A stretch of 64,000 nucleotides of DNA from Lytechinus pictus (GCF_037042905.1 NC_087249.1:9668001-9732000), one strand, 5' to 3'. Shown: positions 1 through 11,499, numbered from the stretch's first letter. Notes: generated by a model from the letters alone, not told the origin. Numbers and translations are program-made.

Positions 1-345
1 CTGTGGAGCGAACTTGGGATGAGACAGCTTGGATGTAAGTTTCAAGGGAAGGAACTCTATTCTTAGGTGGAATCCATGTGCTTTTCTTGTAGAAGGGCTC
101 GGGATCAGAAGGGGGTGCATCTAAAAAGAACTCTTTGAGACGTATCCTGCGATAGAATGTAGAGAGGTCTTGGCTGAGAGCTATCTGTTCAACTTCTGGT
201 GGCGTGGGGCAAAACTTGAGACCTTTAGAGAGAAGAGAGGTTTCTGCTTGGGAGAGAGGGGAGGATGAGAGATTAACAACCAAATGGGGGGATACATCAT
301 TGTTGTTGGTATGTCGTCTAAATCTGTTTGACCGTTGTCGCTTCT
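1..345 (-). mobile_element. Penelope-like retroelement fragment (antisense, runs off left edge)
   Basis: Read on the minus strand, this stretch is open from just after a stop near 347 down to base 1. It encodes a peptide with the hallmark SLLSKGLKFCPTP near its start, then a RRIRLKEFF block and a WIPPK block. That series is typical of the region just upstream of the reverse transcriptase in Penelope-like elements (family knowledge, from memory). The catalytic domain would lie to the left of the window. The reading frame has no internal stop here, so the copy may be fairly young or part of a longer intact ORF. Alternative: another retroelement class with a similar pre-RT region. Confidence 0.6.
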
Positions 346-1890
346 TTTACAGATTTTTTTAAATCAACAGCTCTACTGACAGCGGACTCAAGAATCATAC
401 AGAACTTTTCTTTCTGTAAAGGGTCTTTAATTAATTGGCAACTTACGATGTTATGATTTCCCCCTCCTAGTAATCATGCTATCCAAAAGGAGTTCATTTC
501 TTTTACTAGTTGTTCCTTTCAATAAAAATCTCTTCCCGCCCTTTTACACGGTAAAAAAACATCGTAATTTGAATGATTATTCCAGTGAAAAGTAAGGCTA
601 ACGTCAATGACGAATATTTAGCACGTGTGAAACCGAACTAGAACATGATTAGAATCACGAACGCTAATCAAAGTCACGATTACAATAGCAATCATCATTA
701 CAATGATGATTCAATTAAGATTCATGTGTGAAAGGCCCTTCGTTATATCAAACCAAATACTAAGCATCTCCTGGTATTACCTTCTTTATCTTACAGAAAA
801 ATGAAACCGAAAATCTAATACCACATAATACCATTGATAAATACATGCAGGATAATTAAAACGAATCCACTTATACCCCAATTTTGTTTCTTTCCAGATA
901 TGGAGTACCACCTCTTCAATGTTGGGATTCTTCAGGTTCGAAGTCTCTTGATGGAGATCGCCATTATCGCGGGGTTCAGTGGTCCAAAATTGTGACGTCA
1001 GCGAAGAACTCCACCTCTAGATACCTACGTTTGCCAATTATAGATTCTATTTTATCACTAATAAATTATACACATAAAACTCATATAGATAATAATATGA
1101 ATATACACATAAAAATCATAAATATATTGTCCTTTTTTCCTCATCAATGAATTTGAGCGATAACTGATATTTTTCTTGCATAGGCCTATATATATACTGT
1201 ACATTACGTTTTAAAGATTTTGATGATAAAATCATTTTGATTTGATTTGAATTTGATTTGATTTTAAAACCTTATCTACGATTTCCGAATTGGCAAATTG
1301 GCCCGCAAATTGGTAAGTGAAAATTAATCGTCGCTTTTTCGGTTAATTATCGCTAGCCAAATTATTGTAATATACCTGCTATTGAAAACTTGGACTTTAT
1401 TTCTTTTACCTTCTCCTTTATAAAATAAAAAACCCTCTTCATTATATCAAACTAGATACTTAGCATCTCCTCATTACAAACTGAATGGCCGATTAATCTG
1501 TCCCATTCTACAACGTTTTATTTACCCAGGGCAAGGACGTAGGCTGGTTTGAGCATGGGGAGGTGCACATCCTGCATGGGGAGGTGGAACTAAAGTGGTA
1601 TGGGAGGTGCACATCTTGGGAAGATGGAACTAAAGTTTGGAAAATCAGCTTTTGTAAGCAGAAGAAGGGGTACACAATTTCGTTTTGCTTACCAGTTTTG
1701 GAACTCCTCTGCCCAAGCGGGTGGGTGAACGTGCACCCGGTGCACCCACCCCCCCCCCCCCAGCCAACGTCCTTGCAGGGTAGCCGCGCCATGCTGACCT
1801 TGCATAACATAACATGTTATTATTCCTTCTCCATTCTCAATGCTGAGCGCCTATAGCAAAGAGACAGAGGGTCCCATTTTCATAAATTTG
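346..1890. other. Intergenic, no gene; short repeats
   Basis: I see no credible coding sequence. A roughly 30-bp block at 742-771 recurs imperfectly at 1440-1469 (ending TAGCATCTCCT in the second copy, AAGCATCTCCT in the first). A segment starting GAGGTGCACATC at 1559 is partly duplicated at 1604, giving two tandem diverged units up to about 1640. A poly-C run lies at about 1749-1760. The rest is AT-rich. Confidence 0.5.
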
Positions 1891-2039
1891 TTAGTCGTAA
1901 GTTACTAGAACAGAGTTATTTCTGACTAGAATATATGTCAGAAATGTGACTAGACACATAAGTTGCACCCAGCTGACTACTGGTCTAGTCAGTTTGACCA
2001 TGGACCTATTACGAAGGTCCATGGTTTGACTGATATGTT

Positions 2040-2155
2040 TTAAGAGTTTAATAAGTCTTCGGTATGACTCGGCCGGGGATTGAACCCACGACCTCCCGTT
2101 CACGAGGCGCCTCAGATGCGGGCGCTCTACCGGTGAGCCATCATGCAGGACCAAA
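2040..2155 (-). mobile_element. tRNA-derived SINE fragment
   Basis: On the minus strand this reads like a tRNA promoter region: an A-box-like stretch (GGCTCACCGGTAGAGCG), then a B-box-like GGTTCAATCCC and a short 3' body. The acceptor stem does not pair, so it is a SINE head rather than a functional tRNA gene. Just left of it lies a small inverted repeat, ACCATGGACC / GGTCCATGGT (1997-2026). Confidence 0.6.
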
Positions 2156-2226
2156 ACCACGCCCCTTTCTTTTCTTTTTCCTCACTTAAGAGTGTTTGGC
2201 TTGTAATGGCAATCTCGGAGCTCATA

Positions 2227-2381
2227 CCTCAGTCACATTTCCCCCTACGACGGCCGTACAGCGAGTCGAAAACTGCAATTTTAACTTCTTTTTTGGTAAT
2301 AGCTACATAATGCGGGTCGAATAAAACGGCTTTATCGACCGGCCATACGGCCGCCGTAGAGCAAATGTGACTGAGGTATTA
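2227..2381. mobile_element. MITE, family with TIR ATACCTCAGTCACATTT
   Basis: Terminal inverted repeats starting ATACCTCAGTCACATTT and ending AAATGTGACTGAGGTAT enclose about 155 bp. Each TIR runs on into a GC-rich CTACGRCGGCCGTA-type stem. A second copy of the same size lies at 29404-29557, which supports a mobile non-autonomous DNA element. No coding capacity. Confidence 0.75.
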
Positions 2382-2915
2382 GCTTGGTCGAAGTTCACTT
2401 ATGAAGACCGTGAAGAAAATATGCAGAACTTAGTATCTGGGTCTCCTAGTACACCTATTGCAGTTTATACTCGAAGGTGTATGGCCAAGCCCTTGCACTT
2501 GCAAACAAATATCCATATTCAAAATTAAAAAAAACATATCATCAAAATATATAGGAGGATTAAAAATCCACGGCAAGTTACTCTCCTCGTATTGATCGGT
2601 AAGTAGGATTTTTTATTTCATTTTTTTTTTGGAAAGAGGTAGAACTTAATTGCAATCATTGAGATAGGCATATTTGTTTTCAGGTTACGTGCAACTCGTG
2701 TTGGCCAAAATAGAACTTTTTATCTTTAGTATGTTCATTTCCACTATGATGTGTTGATATAATTTATTGTTCTGAATACTAATTCAGCCCCCCCCCCCCC
2801 GTCATAAAATTTCCATTGAATAGGGCTATCACAGCACGGCGGTGCACAAAAGTAAGTAAACCCATGTACCTACTAGGTCCATGGTTAACCCCATCAGAAA
2901 ATAAATGTATTTAAA

Positions 2916-3221
2916 GGCCCGTATTCTGAAGTCGGGTTTAACTTAAACTCTGGTTTAAAGTTGTGGTTTAAGTATGGAGAGCCAATTGTTACATAAATCA
3001 CTAACAGTAGAGATCTCATACTTCAGCTCATTTGGCTCTCAAATCAATTGTGTAGGAAGTATAAATAGATTATTGTCTTCACCATCGATGAATCAGGTAA
3101 GAGCACAGTAAACATAAGAAATATACAACTTAATTTAAAAATTTGATACTTTTGGCTTCCCATACTTAAACCACAACTTTAAACCTGAGTTTAAGTTAAA
3201 CCCGACTTCAGAATACGGGCC
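2916..3221. mobile_element. MITE with long TIR (GGCCCGTATTCTGAAGTCGG)
   Basis: A 306-bp foldback element. The left end GGCCCGTATTCTGAAGTCGG is mirrored at the right end, and the inverted match extends over more than 50 bp (through the GTTTAACTTAAACTC region). AAA flanks both ends and may be a 3-bp target duplication. A decayed relative is at about 5408-5868. Confidence 0.8.
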
Positions 3222-3708
3222 AAAGTGTTCAAGTTCTGCTATGTTTTAGCTATTTAATTCAAGTGATGAAATATTACATTCAATAGAATTTGTTTCTCTG
3301 GGCTTGCTGAACATTGTAGTGTTGCATCTACACCCTGTATGAAGGGGGGCATTTTGTAAGTGGGGTTCACTAACTTTTGAGCATTTCTTTATGTCTGACT
3401 ATATACTGGCACTCGATGATGGGCGGCAATCGGGGGGGGGGGGGGGGACAGGGGACCCGGGCCCCCTGAAATTTAGGATTATGTATAGCAGCCTCCGGGA
3501 GAGGGTTGCCTCGCACCCCCTATAGAGGAACTAAACAATCGCCCGAAATAATTTTAAATTCAGTCATAGAATACTACCAGAAGAAATAATCTAATGCATA
3601 TTGAAAATAAATAATATACATGTATATATTTTTTATGCAATACTTGAAAAGTTCCAGAAACCACTTTTCATCTTCTTTTATCTGCAAAGTGTTAACAGAT
3701 TTTAGGCT

Positions 3709-3882
3709 TACACTCTTAAGATGTTGGGCAACATACTCTCCACGCAGCAATTTGTTTGAAAAAATGGTCAAACTCTGGTTTTCAACCAATACTGTGTAGT
3801 TTTCACCCAAAGCACACATTATTGGTTTAAAACTACCCAGAGTTGTGTGGACAGTATGTTGCCCAACATTTTTAAGAGTGTA
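3709..3882. mobile_element. MITE, TIR TACACTCTTAAGATGTTGGG
   Basis: 174 bp bounded by TACACTCTTAAGATGTTGGG and its near-complement on the right. The arms continue into GCAACATACT / AGTATGTTGC. TA at both ends fits a TA target site. A minus-strand open frame across it is a by-product of the inverted repeat. Confidence 0.7.
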
Positions 3883-5404
3883 ATTTATAATAGGTCTCAA
3901 ATGTCATTTTAATCCTTTAGTTCCTGTTTCATGTCTTTTTATTTTATATATTTATTATATTTTTGTATGTGAATTTTATATATAACATTATTGTAAACAT
4001 CATATTAACGAAGAAAGTCCCTCAATATGAGGATTAAAGAGAAGAAATGCATGTGTTTACCATTCTTTTAATTAATAACCTATAATATAACATTGTTCAA
4101 TAATTTTGGTCTTCTGATGCGATCGAAAATAATTACTTCGTCACCCTGTTATATCAGCCTTGAAGTGGTATTTGCTTTATGACGACTCCTAGCCAATAGA
4201 CCTGATAGACTTTGGCTATTTGATTTGCCCCAAGTGATCAATAGGGCCAAACTTATGAGTTTTATCAACAATAAAATGAAACGTATGGTCGAGGTCTCTT
4301 TCTTTTAGTTTTTAATTCTCGGATGGGTATATGAGTTTTGCGAGCAAATTATGTTTAAAGGCCCCATCATTATACAACAGGAATCGAGCAGAATAAGCTG
4401 GGGGAAAAAATAATAATAAAAGAAAAATCGGGAAAATAAGGGGGGGGGGTGAATTCACCTAACTGGAGTTCAACTAAATTCAGAGCCTACTCGCTGTTTG
4501 CTCAGGGATCGACTCACAATGCACGAGGCAAGGCAACATCTTGTCCGAAGTGCGAAATCTCAGTAGAGTTTGTTCACCTTTGCATCAGATTCGCTGATTA
4601 TATTGTCATGTTACTGTCAATCCTATTGGAAACATTATAATGATTAAGTTATAACCATATATATATAATCTTTGTCACAACCAGGGGTCCATTACACAAA
4701 GCTTAGCAATCATCGCAGAACATTTTCTATACGATTGATTGCATTGACTACAATGTACAATCAATCGTAAAAATCAAGCGTACAATCAATTGCTGACCTT
4801 AGTGAAACACCCCCATGTCACATTTTCAGTCTGTGGTCAATCATTAATCCTCCTTGCCTTGTGCTTTCAATTTTGTATCAATACGTAGATAAGGAAAAGG
4901 TGAAACGAGAAAAACGAAATAACCTCGAAAGTAAACCTTGTTCTTGTTTTCTAAAAGTCTTGAAGGGGCACTTGTAAAACGAACTTGCTATACCGTGGAA
5001 AATAAAGAATACCCTATAGTAGTGAATTAGGCCTACATCGAGAATGTAAGAACACCACAAAGCAGTAGAGCTATGAAAGTTTGAAGTTTCATTCACTTTT
5101 GGGGTAGTCCTGCATGAGCTAAACTGCTTAATAAAATACTGGCCTTATGAGCAATAGCTCCCACTTATATAGGCTAGAATTTGTCGTATTATATTTTTGG
5201 TTAATCATGCATATTCAGTGATTGGTAAACACAACATTGACATTTAAATGTAGAAATTAAAAAAAAAAATTTGGTAATACCGAGATGTGGTATATTGCAT
5301 CATATTGCTCTGTCTTCTTGCGAGCTGCTTTGGTGGAAATTAAGAGAATCGCCTGATGAATAAAAATGTTCGTTGATTTATCATCATATATAGCAGCTTT
5401 GATG
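3883..5404. other. Intergenic, AT-rich; one small hairpin element
   Basis: No gene seen. At 4684-4814 an inverted pair (GGGGTCCATTACACAAAGCT on the left, a complement-like AGTGAAACACCCCC on the right) encloses further self-complementary ATTGATTG/CAATCAAT blocks, so a degenerate MITE is likely. The remainder is unassigned. Confidence 0.45.
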
Positions 5405-5407
5405 GGC

Positions 5408-5868
5408 ACGCCGTATTTTGAAGTCGGGTTTAATTTAAACTCTGGTCTATGGATATAGCCAAAAGTGGCATTAATCCCTTACAATAGTCTTCACCAACAA
5501 AGATTTAGGGAAGAGCGGATATTGAATACGTTTTGGCGAAGAAAAATGGTAAATTATCTGTACATTTTAAAAAGTGGAGATTTGATATCTAATTTGTTTC
5601 ATGTATCTGTCTTGAGTATATACCTACATGTACGTAAGTGCTTCTCTGTTTAATCATGCATGTAAATAGCTTGTTGATTTGTTTGATTTGTACTGTGATT
5701 TATTTTTTGATCAATAAAGATTGAAAGAAACAAAAATTAGGGAAGAGCATGATAGAGTAAACATAGGAAACATACAATGTAATTTAAAAAATGACATTTT
5801 TTGTTTCACAAGAGTCGTGATTTAGCGCAGAGATAGATCCAAGATAAACCTGACTTCAGAATAAGGGT
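5408..5868. mobile_element. Decayed copy of the 2916-3221 MITE, interrupted
   Basis: The left end (CGTATTTTGAAGTCGGGTTT) and right end (AACCTGACTTCAGAATAAGG) match the termini of the 2916-3221 element. The interior also matches (GAAGAGCATGATAGAGTAAAC), but about 220 bp of foreign DNA splits it (see 5517-5736). Confidence 0.65.
5517..5736 (+). mobile_element. Short retroposed insertion inside a MITE
   Basis: The 12-bp word TTAGGGAAGAGC occurs at 5505-5516 and again at 5737-5748, flanking this segment exactly, as a target-site duplication. The segment ends with AATAAAGATTGAAAGAAACA plus A residues, a polyadenylation-like 3' end. Together these indicate target-primed reverse transcription of a 5'-truncated transcript or retroelement. 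The source is not recognised. Confidence 0.65.
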
Positions 5869-6595
5869 CATAGAGTAAAACTAACATTAACATATTTCGG
5901 TATTGTGCGCAAAATGGAATTAGGCCTATATATAAGTATATTGCACTGTGATATGATTTTGGTAAAAATACGTTGAACTTGTCTTGTATATTGTAACCTT
6001 AAGTACGTTTTTTTTGGGTTAGATAGTAAAGAGTTTAACGAACTTTATTTAACATAGGACATAATATACAAGATCACATTACTCATGTGCGTGACTTAAG
6101 CAGACAGAGGCACACTGCATACCTGTATTTTTTTTAGAGTAAAATAACTACTAATTTTTTTTACTTTTTAACACCAATTTTGCTTGTCAGTCGCTTTTCA
6201 GGAGGAATACATCGACCCATTCTACCTCCGAGCAGTCCCAATGAACAAACTCACTAGGGTTTATCTGAGGAGTGAAATACTCTTTCTTCTTTTCTTTAGG
6301 TCAATGTTGATATCGTCAATATGGTAACGAAGGGTTAAATATTAAATTTTGTCAACTATAACAACGTCAACGAAGATTGTAAGAAAGCACTTCTGAAGTC
6401 CAAGTGTGATTTGATTTTATAGGAGTATGACTCGGCATATATATGAAATATAACGCTATTACATTATATAACGCTTCTTGTTTCACTGACCAGCAAACGT
6501 TGACTTGCGAATTTTTAAGTTGGCCGGGTAAAACATGTCTTTATCATTTATACTATTTCCATTTGCAATTCTTGCTACAAACCTTTCCAGATGAG
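5869..6595. other. Intergenic, nothing recognised
   Basis: AT-rich sequence with short T-runs. I found no convincing exon, RNA gene or repeat boundary. Confidence 0.4.
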
Positions 6596-6617
6596 CTGTG
6601 CTCGGGACGAGGGGTGG

Positions 6618-6740
6618 GGGCGGTTGCCTTGCCAAAGGACGCTATCAATTCTGTGGTGGAATTCGAACATACGACTCTCTGGTTACAAGGCGAGACTCTC
6701 AGAACTAAAGTACCAACCCAGACCACTGGCGTACAGATAG
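6618..6740 (-). mobile_element. tRNA-derived SINE fragment
   Basis: The minus strand reads as a SINE head and body. The GGCGAGACTCTCAGAAC and GCCTTGCCAAAGGACGCTA blocks on the plus strand are shared with the copy at 48290-48420, in the same orientation. The right flank is a C-run/A-run junction at about 6752-6774. Confidence 0.55.
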
Positions 6741-6774
6741 AGGTCAACGACCCCCCCCCAAAAAAAAAAAAAGG

Positions 6775-7440
6775 AGAAAAAGAAATGAAAATAGAGAAAT
6801 TATTAAGTATTCCTTTTCACTGAATATTATGTCAAAATCTGTCCAAGAATGAGACTTTTTAAATTAAAACGTCAACAGTTTTGCTCGCTCGCATCTTTAT
6901 TTTTAGTTCATACGCCACTGCGGCCGACACCAACCACGACACTTCTTCCTGAGATATGAACAAACTATACTTATAAAATAAGGCAAATTATGCCTCTCAA
7001 ATTGTGTCAACAGGCGTTGCTTTTTTATGCAGGTTCCCTCGTATTTCATGCATTATTTAAAGTCATCTTTGGTTTCAAATCACTGTATTATTTAATTTAG
7101 ATGAATGATGCCATATCTGATTTGTACACCATGCTAATTCTTCTGATGTTATATTGCTTTTGAATTATGTTGTAAAATAAAGTCAAATATCAAATTTCCT
7201 TTTATAAAAAACAGGGTCCGCGGAGCCCGGCTGGTTGAAGGTAGTCTGCAGGCACAGACTCTGATTGAAACTTTGATCAACAAATGGGTCTTCACATAAG
7301 ACTAGCACATGAGAGGGCATTCAGTACATAATTGTAGGCTGCGTATTCAGACCACTTTAGTCTCGTAAAGAGTTGGCACAGCTAGACTTTTGTCAATAAT
7401 CGTGATTTTTGCGTTCCACTCCCCCTTTTAAAAATGTGTT
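6775..7440. other. Upstream region of the sulfotransferase-like gene
   Basis: No coding exon seen. This is where the promoter or a 5' non-coding exon of the gene starting at 7572 would be expected, but I cannot place a TATA box or initiator. A possible 3' splice site (TTATTCAG, about 7513-7520) lies just after the microsatellite. Confidence 0.3.
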
Positions 7441-7445
7441 AAATC

Positions 7446-7515
7446 ATCAATCATCATCATCATCTTCATCATCATCATCATTATCATCATCATCACCACC
7501 ACCATCATCATCATT
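7446..7515. repeat. (CAT)n microsatellite
   Basis: About 70 bp of ATC/ATT/ACC trinucleotides, ending some 55 bp before the start codon at 7572. Confidence 0.9.
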
Positions 7516-7571
7516 ATTCAGTTTGCTTAATATCTAATCTATTTCGATTACATAGATAGCCTACTACCACC

Positions 7572-7879
7572 ATGACCACCAATGGAGCACTCGGGACGAA
7601 CGGGGACACCAACCACAAAAAACCCCGTGTCCTCATGTGGTGCGTGCCTCGGTCTGTGTCGACGGCGATGACGAAATGCATGAGCTTCGTCGAGGGCGCC
7701 GAGATCTGGTTGGAACCGTACGTCATCAGCAAGGCAGCCGAAGACACCCACAACATATACCATCCCGAGAGCGACTTCCCCTTGGAGCTGGACGGAAATG
7801 TCGATGTGTTCAGAGAGGCTGCGATAAAGCTGACGATCGGAGGGGACGATTTCGACGAAGAGCACCTCGAATTGTTATC
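7572..7879 (+). CDS. Sulfotransferase-like gene, exon 1
   Basis: Encodes residues 1-102 plus two bases of codon 103, including the PAPS 5'-phosphosulfate loop. The donor is TATC|GTAAGA. Confidence 0.85.
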
Positions 7880-9866
7880 GTAAGAAACATGAAAACAAAG
7901 TGTATGATGGGGTGTCCAAACTTCGCGCACTTTTCAAAAATATTCATCAGGCTTAAATTTTTTCACAAAATATTCATAATTTATACAAAACCAATTCAAG
8001 AAATAGTTACCACATTGACGGCAAGATCGTAAACTATAAAATCATGAACGAAAATGTAAAGTAGGTCAAGGGGATTTGCCGGTATCGCGATCTCAAAATT
8101 CTATTCCGATCGGCGAATGCGCGCTGTGCTGGAAAACCGTTCAAAAAAAGTGTGACCTAACTTCGCGGACCAAAGTTTTTGTGGACATTTAAACAAAACT
8201 CAAGCTCAAAAAGTGAAATATTTATATCAGATTGATGGCAAAATGCTATAGAATCGGTTCGTACCACATTTAACTCACATTTTTGATGATTTCTGCTTGC
8301 AAAATGGTGATATCGTGATGCTTGTTGAGAATATCAGATTTCTTAAAAAACGGGCGCTAACGGTGACAAATTTGCCGATCTTTTGCCAATATTTTCATGA
8401 ATACTGAACTCATCCTAAAGAAACTTACACCAAAGGGTAATTTTAGGTCGCTTTTCACGTTGATGATGTCAGATTTTAAGGATATTGGCTAGTTTTTTAG
8501 ATAATGACCGTCCGCGAAGTATGGACACGCGCGAAGTTTGGACTCATGTTACTGAGTGAAGTTCAGGCCATCCGGCCTATAAAGTTGATTTCAAACTACT
8601 AAGAAATATGAAATTTTCCATCAAACTCGGAAGTCGACATTTCAAAATATACCTTGTTTTAAAAGTCTATAACGTGCATAAAATGGTATGTAAAAGTAAG
8701 CGATGGGGGGGGGCGGCCTTTGGGACCATGGACCCGTAAATATTCATGACCAGGAAAAGGGGAGAAAAAAATCAAGGAAGAAAAAATATTGAAATATATC
8801 ATTTTCTAAAGTGTGTTAAAATCAATCTTAGAATAAGACTTGTTGTATTAAATAAACAAAGAAAATTTGTTCGCTCGCAGCTTTTTAGAAAAAAGTTGCC
8901 CATGCGCCATGTTTGGATTACTTCCTTAATAATTATGTTTGGTTCATTACGCCACATTGTCTTTATTGCATTTTAAGTTACCATGGTTACAGCAATTAAA
9001 TTGTATGTGTTTTATGTGGAGTCAACCGCGTGTGCTTCGAATCACCGTAATCATAAATCGTTTTTCCCAAGGGGAGGAGTAGGCAATAATAATTTCCATA
9101 GACGTTTCGATATCCTGAGCATAATATAGTCACAATCATAATTCTTACCCTTTCTTTACGCTTTTCCTCTCACAGACCGGTGACGCTCAAACAAAAGTTC
9201 GACAATGTGGATCCTTCTAACGAATTTGTCTTCATCAAAGACATGGCAGTCGGGATGCCACCGAGTCGCTATCCGTATCTACCCGATCGATCCAGTGGAT
9301 TCAAGCACTTCTTTCTCATCCGGCATCCCGTAAAAGCTTACAAGTCGTTGCGCGCGAAACTTCTGAACTTTCTTCTCACAGCTGATCCTGAGTTATTGGA
9401 GAGCGCCGGTATGAAGAAACCCAATGAGAAGACGTTCCATGTCATCAACGACGTGCCTCCGCCTCGAGAAGGAACGCAGTACATGTACGAAGCCGTTCAC
9501 CAACTCTGGACCCACATCAAGAGGACGGCCGACGACGACCCGGTGATCGTGGACATCGATGAGGTCCTGGAGGATCCCTCGGCGATGTTGCCGCGGATGT
9601 GCGCTGTGTTGGGGATCCCTTACTCCGATAGCTTGCTGTCGTGGGACGCGTCGTCCGACGTCGTCCTGAAATGGAAGAGCTCGTGTTCGAACGTCCGTGA
9701 TTCTCCAAGGTATGCCATGTGGTTCGACAATGCCTTCAAAAGCTCGTGCTTCAAGGCGTCATCCACCACGGCATCACTGGATGACGCTAGTGACGACATC
9801 AAAGAAATTGTCGAAAAGGAAATTCCTTTCTATGAAGAAATGTATAATCTACGAATAACAGTCTAA
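7572..9866 (+). CDS. P-loop sulfotransferase-like protein (two exons, 332 aa)
   Basis: Exons 7572-7879 and 9176-9866 join in phase 2 (TC|A, Ser103) across a GT-AG intron. The start has a favourable context (CACCATGA) and no earlier in-frame ATG. Residues 20-36 (VLMWCVPRSVSTAMTKC) match the 5'-phosphosulfate loop of PAPS-dependent sulfotransferases. FLIRHPVKAYKS (about 149-160) matches the 3'-phosphate motif, with Arg152 and Ser160 eight apart as in the family. The best-known relatives carry the misleading label branched-chain-aminotransferase-like; they are predicted to transfer sulfate from PAPS, with unknown acceptors. There is no signal peptide or N-terminal membrane helix, so a cytosolic enzyme is inferred. 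The intron holds a DNA transposon (about 7905-8545). The substrate cannot be told from sequence. Confidence 0.85.
7905..8545. mobile_element. DNA transposon, TIR GGTGTCCAAACTTCGCGC
   Basis: The left end GGTGTCCAAACTTCGCGC (from 7911) is answered on the right by GCGCGAAGTTTGGAC (8530-8544), giving a non-coding element of about 640 bp inside the sulfotransferase intron. The same TIR core also occurs inside in degenerate form (ACTTCGCGG about 8159, CCGCGAAGTATGGAC about 8512). Its first ~165 bp are nearly identical to 63271-63436. Confidence 0.7.
8560..9175. other. Rest of the sulfotransferase intron
   Basis: Unassigned AT-rich DNA with a G-run at 8706-8712, ending in a clear polypyrimidine tract and CACAG acceptor (9171-9175). 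Confidence 0.5.
9176..9866 (+). CDS. Sulfotransferase-like gene, exon 2
   Basis: Encodes the end of codon 103 through residue 332 and the TAA stop. It carries the 3'-phosphate-binding motif and the C-terminal half. Codon use is GC-richer than the surrounding DNA, as expected for a real exon. Confidence 0.85.
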
Positions 9867-9891
9867 AACAATTTTCTTATCCTTACCATGG

Positions 9892-10006
9892 GGAGCGTTT
9901 CATGAAAGAGCTTGATCCGACAAGTCCTGTTTTATCCGACAGTTACCATAGTAACAGTGCCTCTCAGCCAATCAGAATCAGGGAAAGTTGTCTGATGAAA
10001 CGCTCC
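9892..10006. mobile_element. Small MITE in the 3' UTR, TIR GGAGCGTTTCAT
   Basis: GGAGCGTTTCAT (9892-9903) and ATGAAACGCTCC (9995-10006) are exact inverted repeats 115 bp end to end. It starts 26 bp after the sulfotransferase stop codon, so it is probably transcribed as part of the 3' UTR. Confidence 0.7.
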
Positions 10007-10098
10007 TCAGATAGCAAAAAGGGGGCAGGCATCTGCGTCAGCGCAGAGGATTATCTGTTTTTTTTTTTTGGGGGGGGGGGCGCAACAATAGACAAAGA

Positions 10099-10104
10099 AA
10101 TAAA
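10099..10104 (+). promoter_or_regulatory. Candidate polyadenylation signal AATAAA
   Basis: First canonical hexamer downstream of the sulfotransferase stop codon (about 230 bp after it), followed by T-rich sequence. Use is inferred only. Confidence 0.35.
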
Positions 10105-11100
10105 ATTACTGCTACTTATTTTTCATATATACGTTTTTTTTATATATCATACACACATGAAAATAATAAATAATCATGATTTCACTTAATAACATAAGTA
10201 AACTGGGGATATACATTTGCGCCGGAAGGAGGAGGCAGTGGGGGCTATTCCCCCTCCCAAAATACTTTTGCCCCCGCGGCCCCCTGAAATTAAGAAAATG
10301 ATCAATATTATTCAAAGAAAAAAATAAAAAATGAAACCAATTTTCTTGTCTAAATTGTATTTTTTTAAACTAAATAAATGAAACGTTTTCGCCCCTGACG
10401 GGGCAAGTTAATTTAAAAAAAATATATATATATACTACAAGTAAATTTAGTGTATAGACAAGTGTGTCCCATTAATAACACGAGAAACATAACTTTTTTT
10501 AATCCTTTCATTTTCCTCTTATTCAATAAGTTTCTTTGCAATAAAAGAATATTTTCAATGCTCGAGTACTTAATAATTTAATTAATGAATTACGATTAAT
10601 GATCAATTAATTTGCTTATTTATCTATTTATACATATCTAATCAGGATTAGTAATAATGATTAACCCGGAGTATCCCATTTAACATATATTCGTTCCCGT
10701 TTAAATAGTGTTTTAATTTTTTGGTACTGTGGCAATATTTGACAATAAGGACAATCTGAATGCAAGCGAATTCTTAATACATTGACAAAAGGAATTAAAT
10801 CGTATTTTGAAGTGTACCTGTCGGAAATAACTCCTTGTTAATGCTAGAGCACCTGAATTAGGGTATAAGCTATGGTAATCATATGGTATTTAGGCATATA
10901 TATAGATAAATGCTGCATATTATTATAAGACGGAACATTTAATTTTCATTTGATAATTTTGTTATGTGAGTAGGTGACGTCACCAGTTACCTCTTTTTAT
11001 ACCTCCTGTGATGTGCATTTCAGAAATAATGTGAAATAAATGTCATAACATTGTAATTTTACATCAGATTTTGATTACAGCGTTATGTGGATTTCAAGTA
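10105..11100. other. Intergenic, AT-rich, nothing recognised
   Basis: No gene. A C-rich/G-rich pair around 10230-10285 (CCCCCTCCCAAAAT, GCCCCCGCGGCCCCC) looks like repeat debris. The rest is AT-rich. Confidence 0.4.
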
Positions 11101-11101
11101 G

Positions 11102-11175
11102 TATATATATATATATATATATAAAGAGAGAGAGAGAGGGAGGGGAGGGGTGGGAGGGGGAGAGGGGTGGGGGAT
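11102..11175. repeat. (AT)n followed by GA-rich tract
   Basis: About 20 bp of alternating AT is followed by roughly 50 bp of purine-only GAGAGAGGGAGGGG-type sequence. Confidence 0.9.
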
Positions 11176-11499
11176 GGAGGAATGCAGCGAGCACCGTGAC
11201 TGAATTGAATGGAATTGCAATAGCGCCATATTAATACCCTCAAAAAATTAATTCTGAGTTTCTGAGCAAACTTCCTCATAAGTTATAATGCATGGGGCAT
11301 GGGGGGGGGGGGGATCTCCCACAATATTTCGGTTACTTGGTAACATAATTAGTGTGGTATGAATTCTCTGAGTGGTGAATTAGTATGTTGTCATTCGCGT
11401 GTGCCTATATTACAAGACTACACAGCTCGTATATAATGTTGCTTTATGCTGGCCAGATTTGGGTAAATGAGGACCTGAGGTGGTGCTTACAAAACCAAA

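Noticed and set aside
6443-6823. 126-codon plus-strand frame
   Set aside because: It crosses a SINE fragment and a C-run/A-run junction, and the peptide has no recognisable domain.
7514-7930. Minus-strand frames over sulfotransferase exon 1
   Set aside because: They are shadows of the plus-strand exon, which has family motifs and splice sites.
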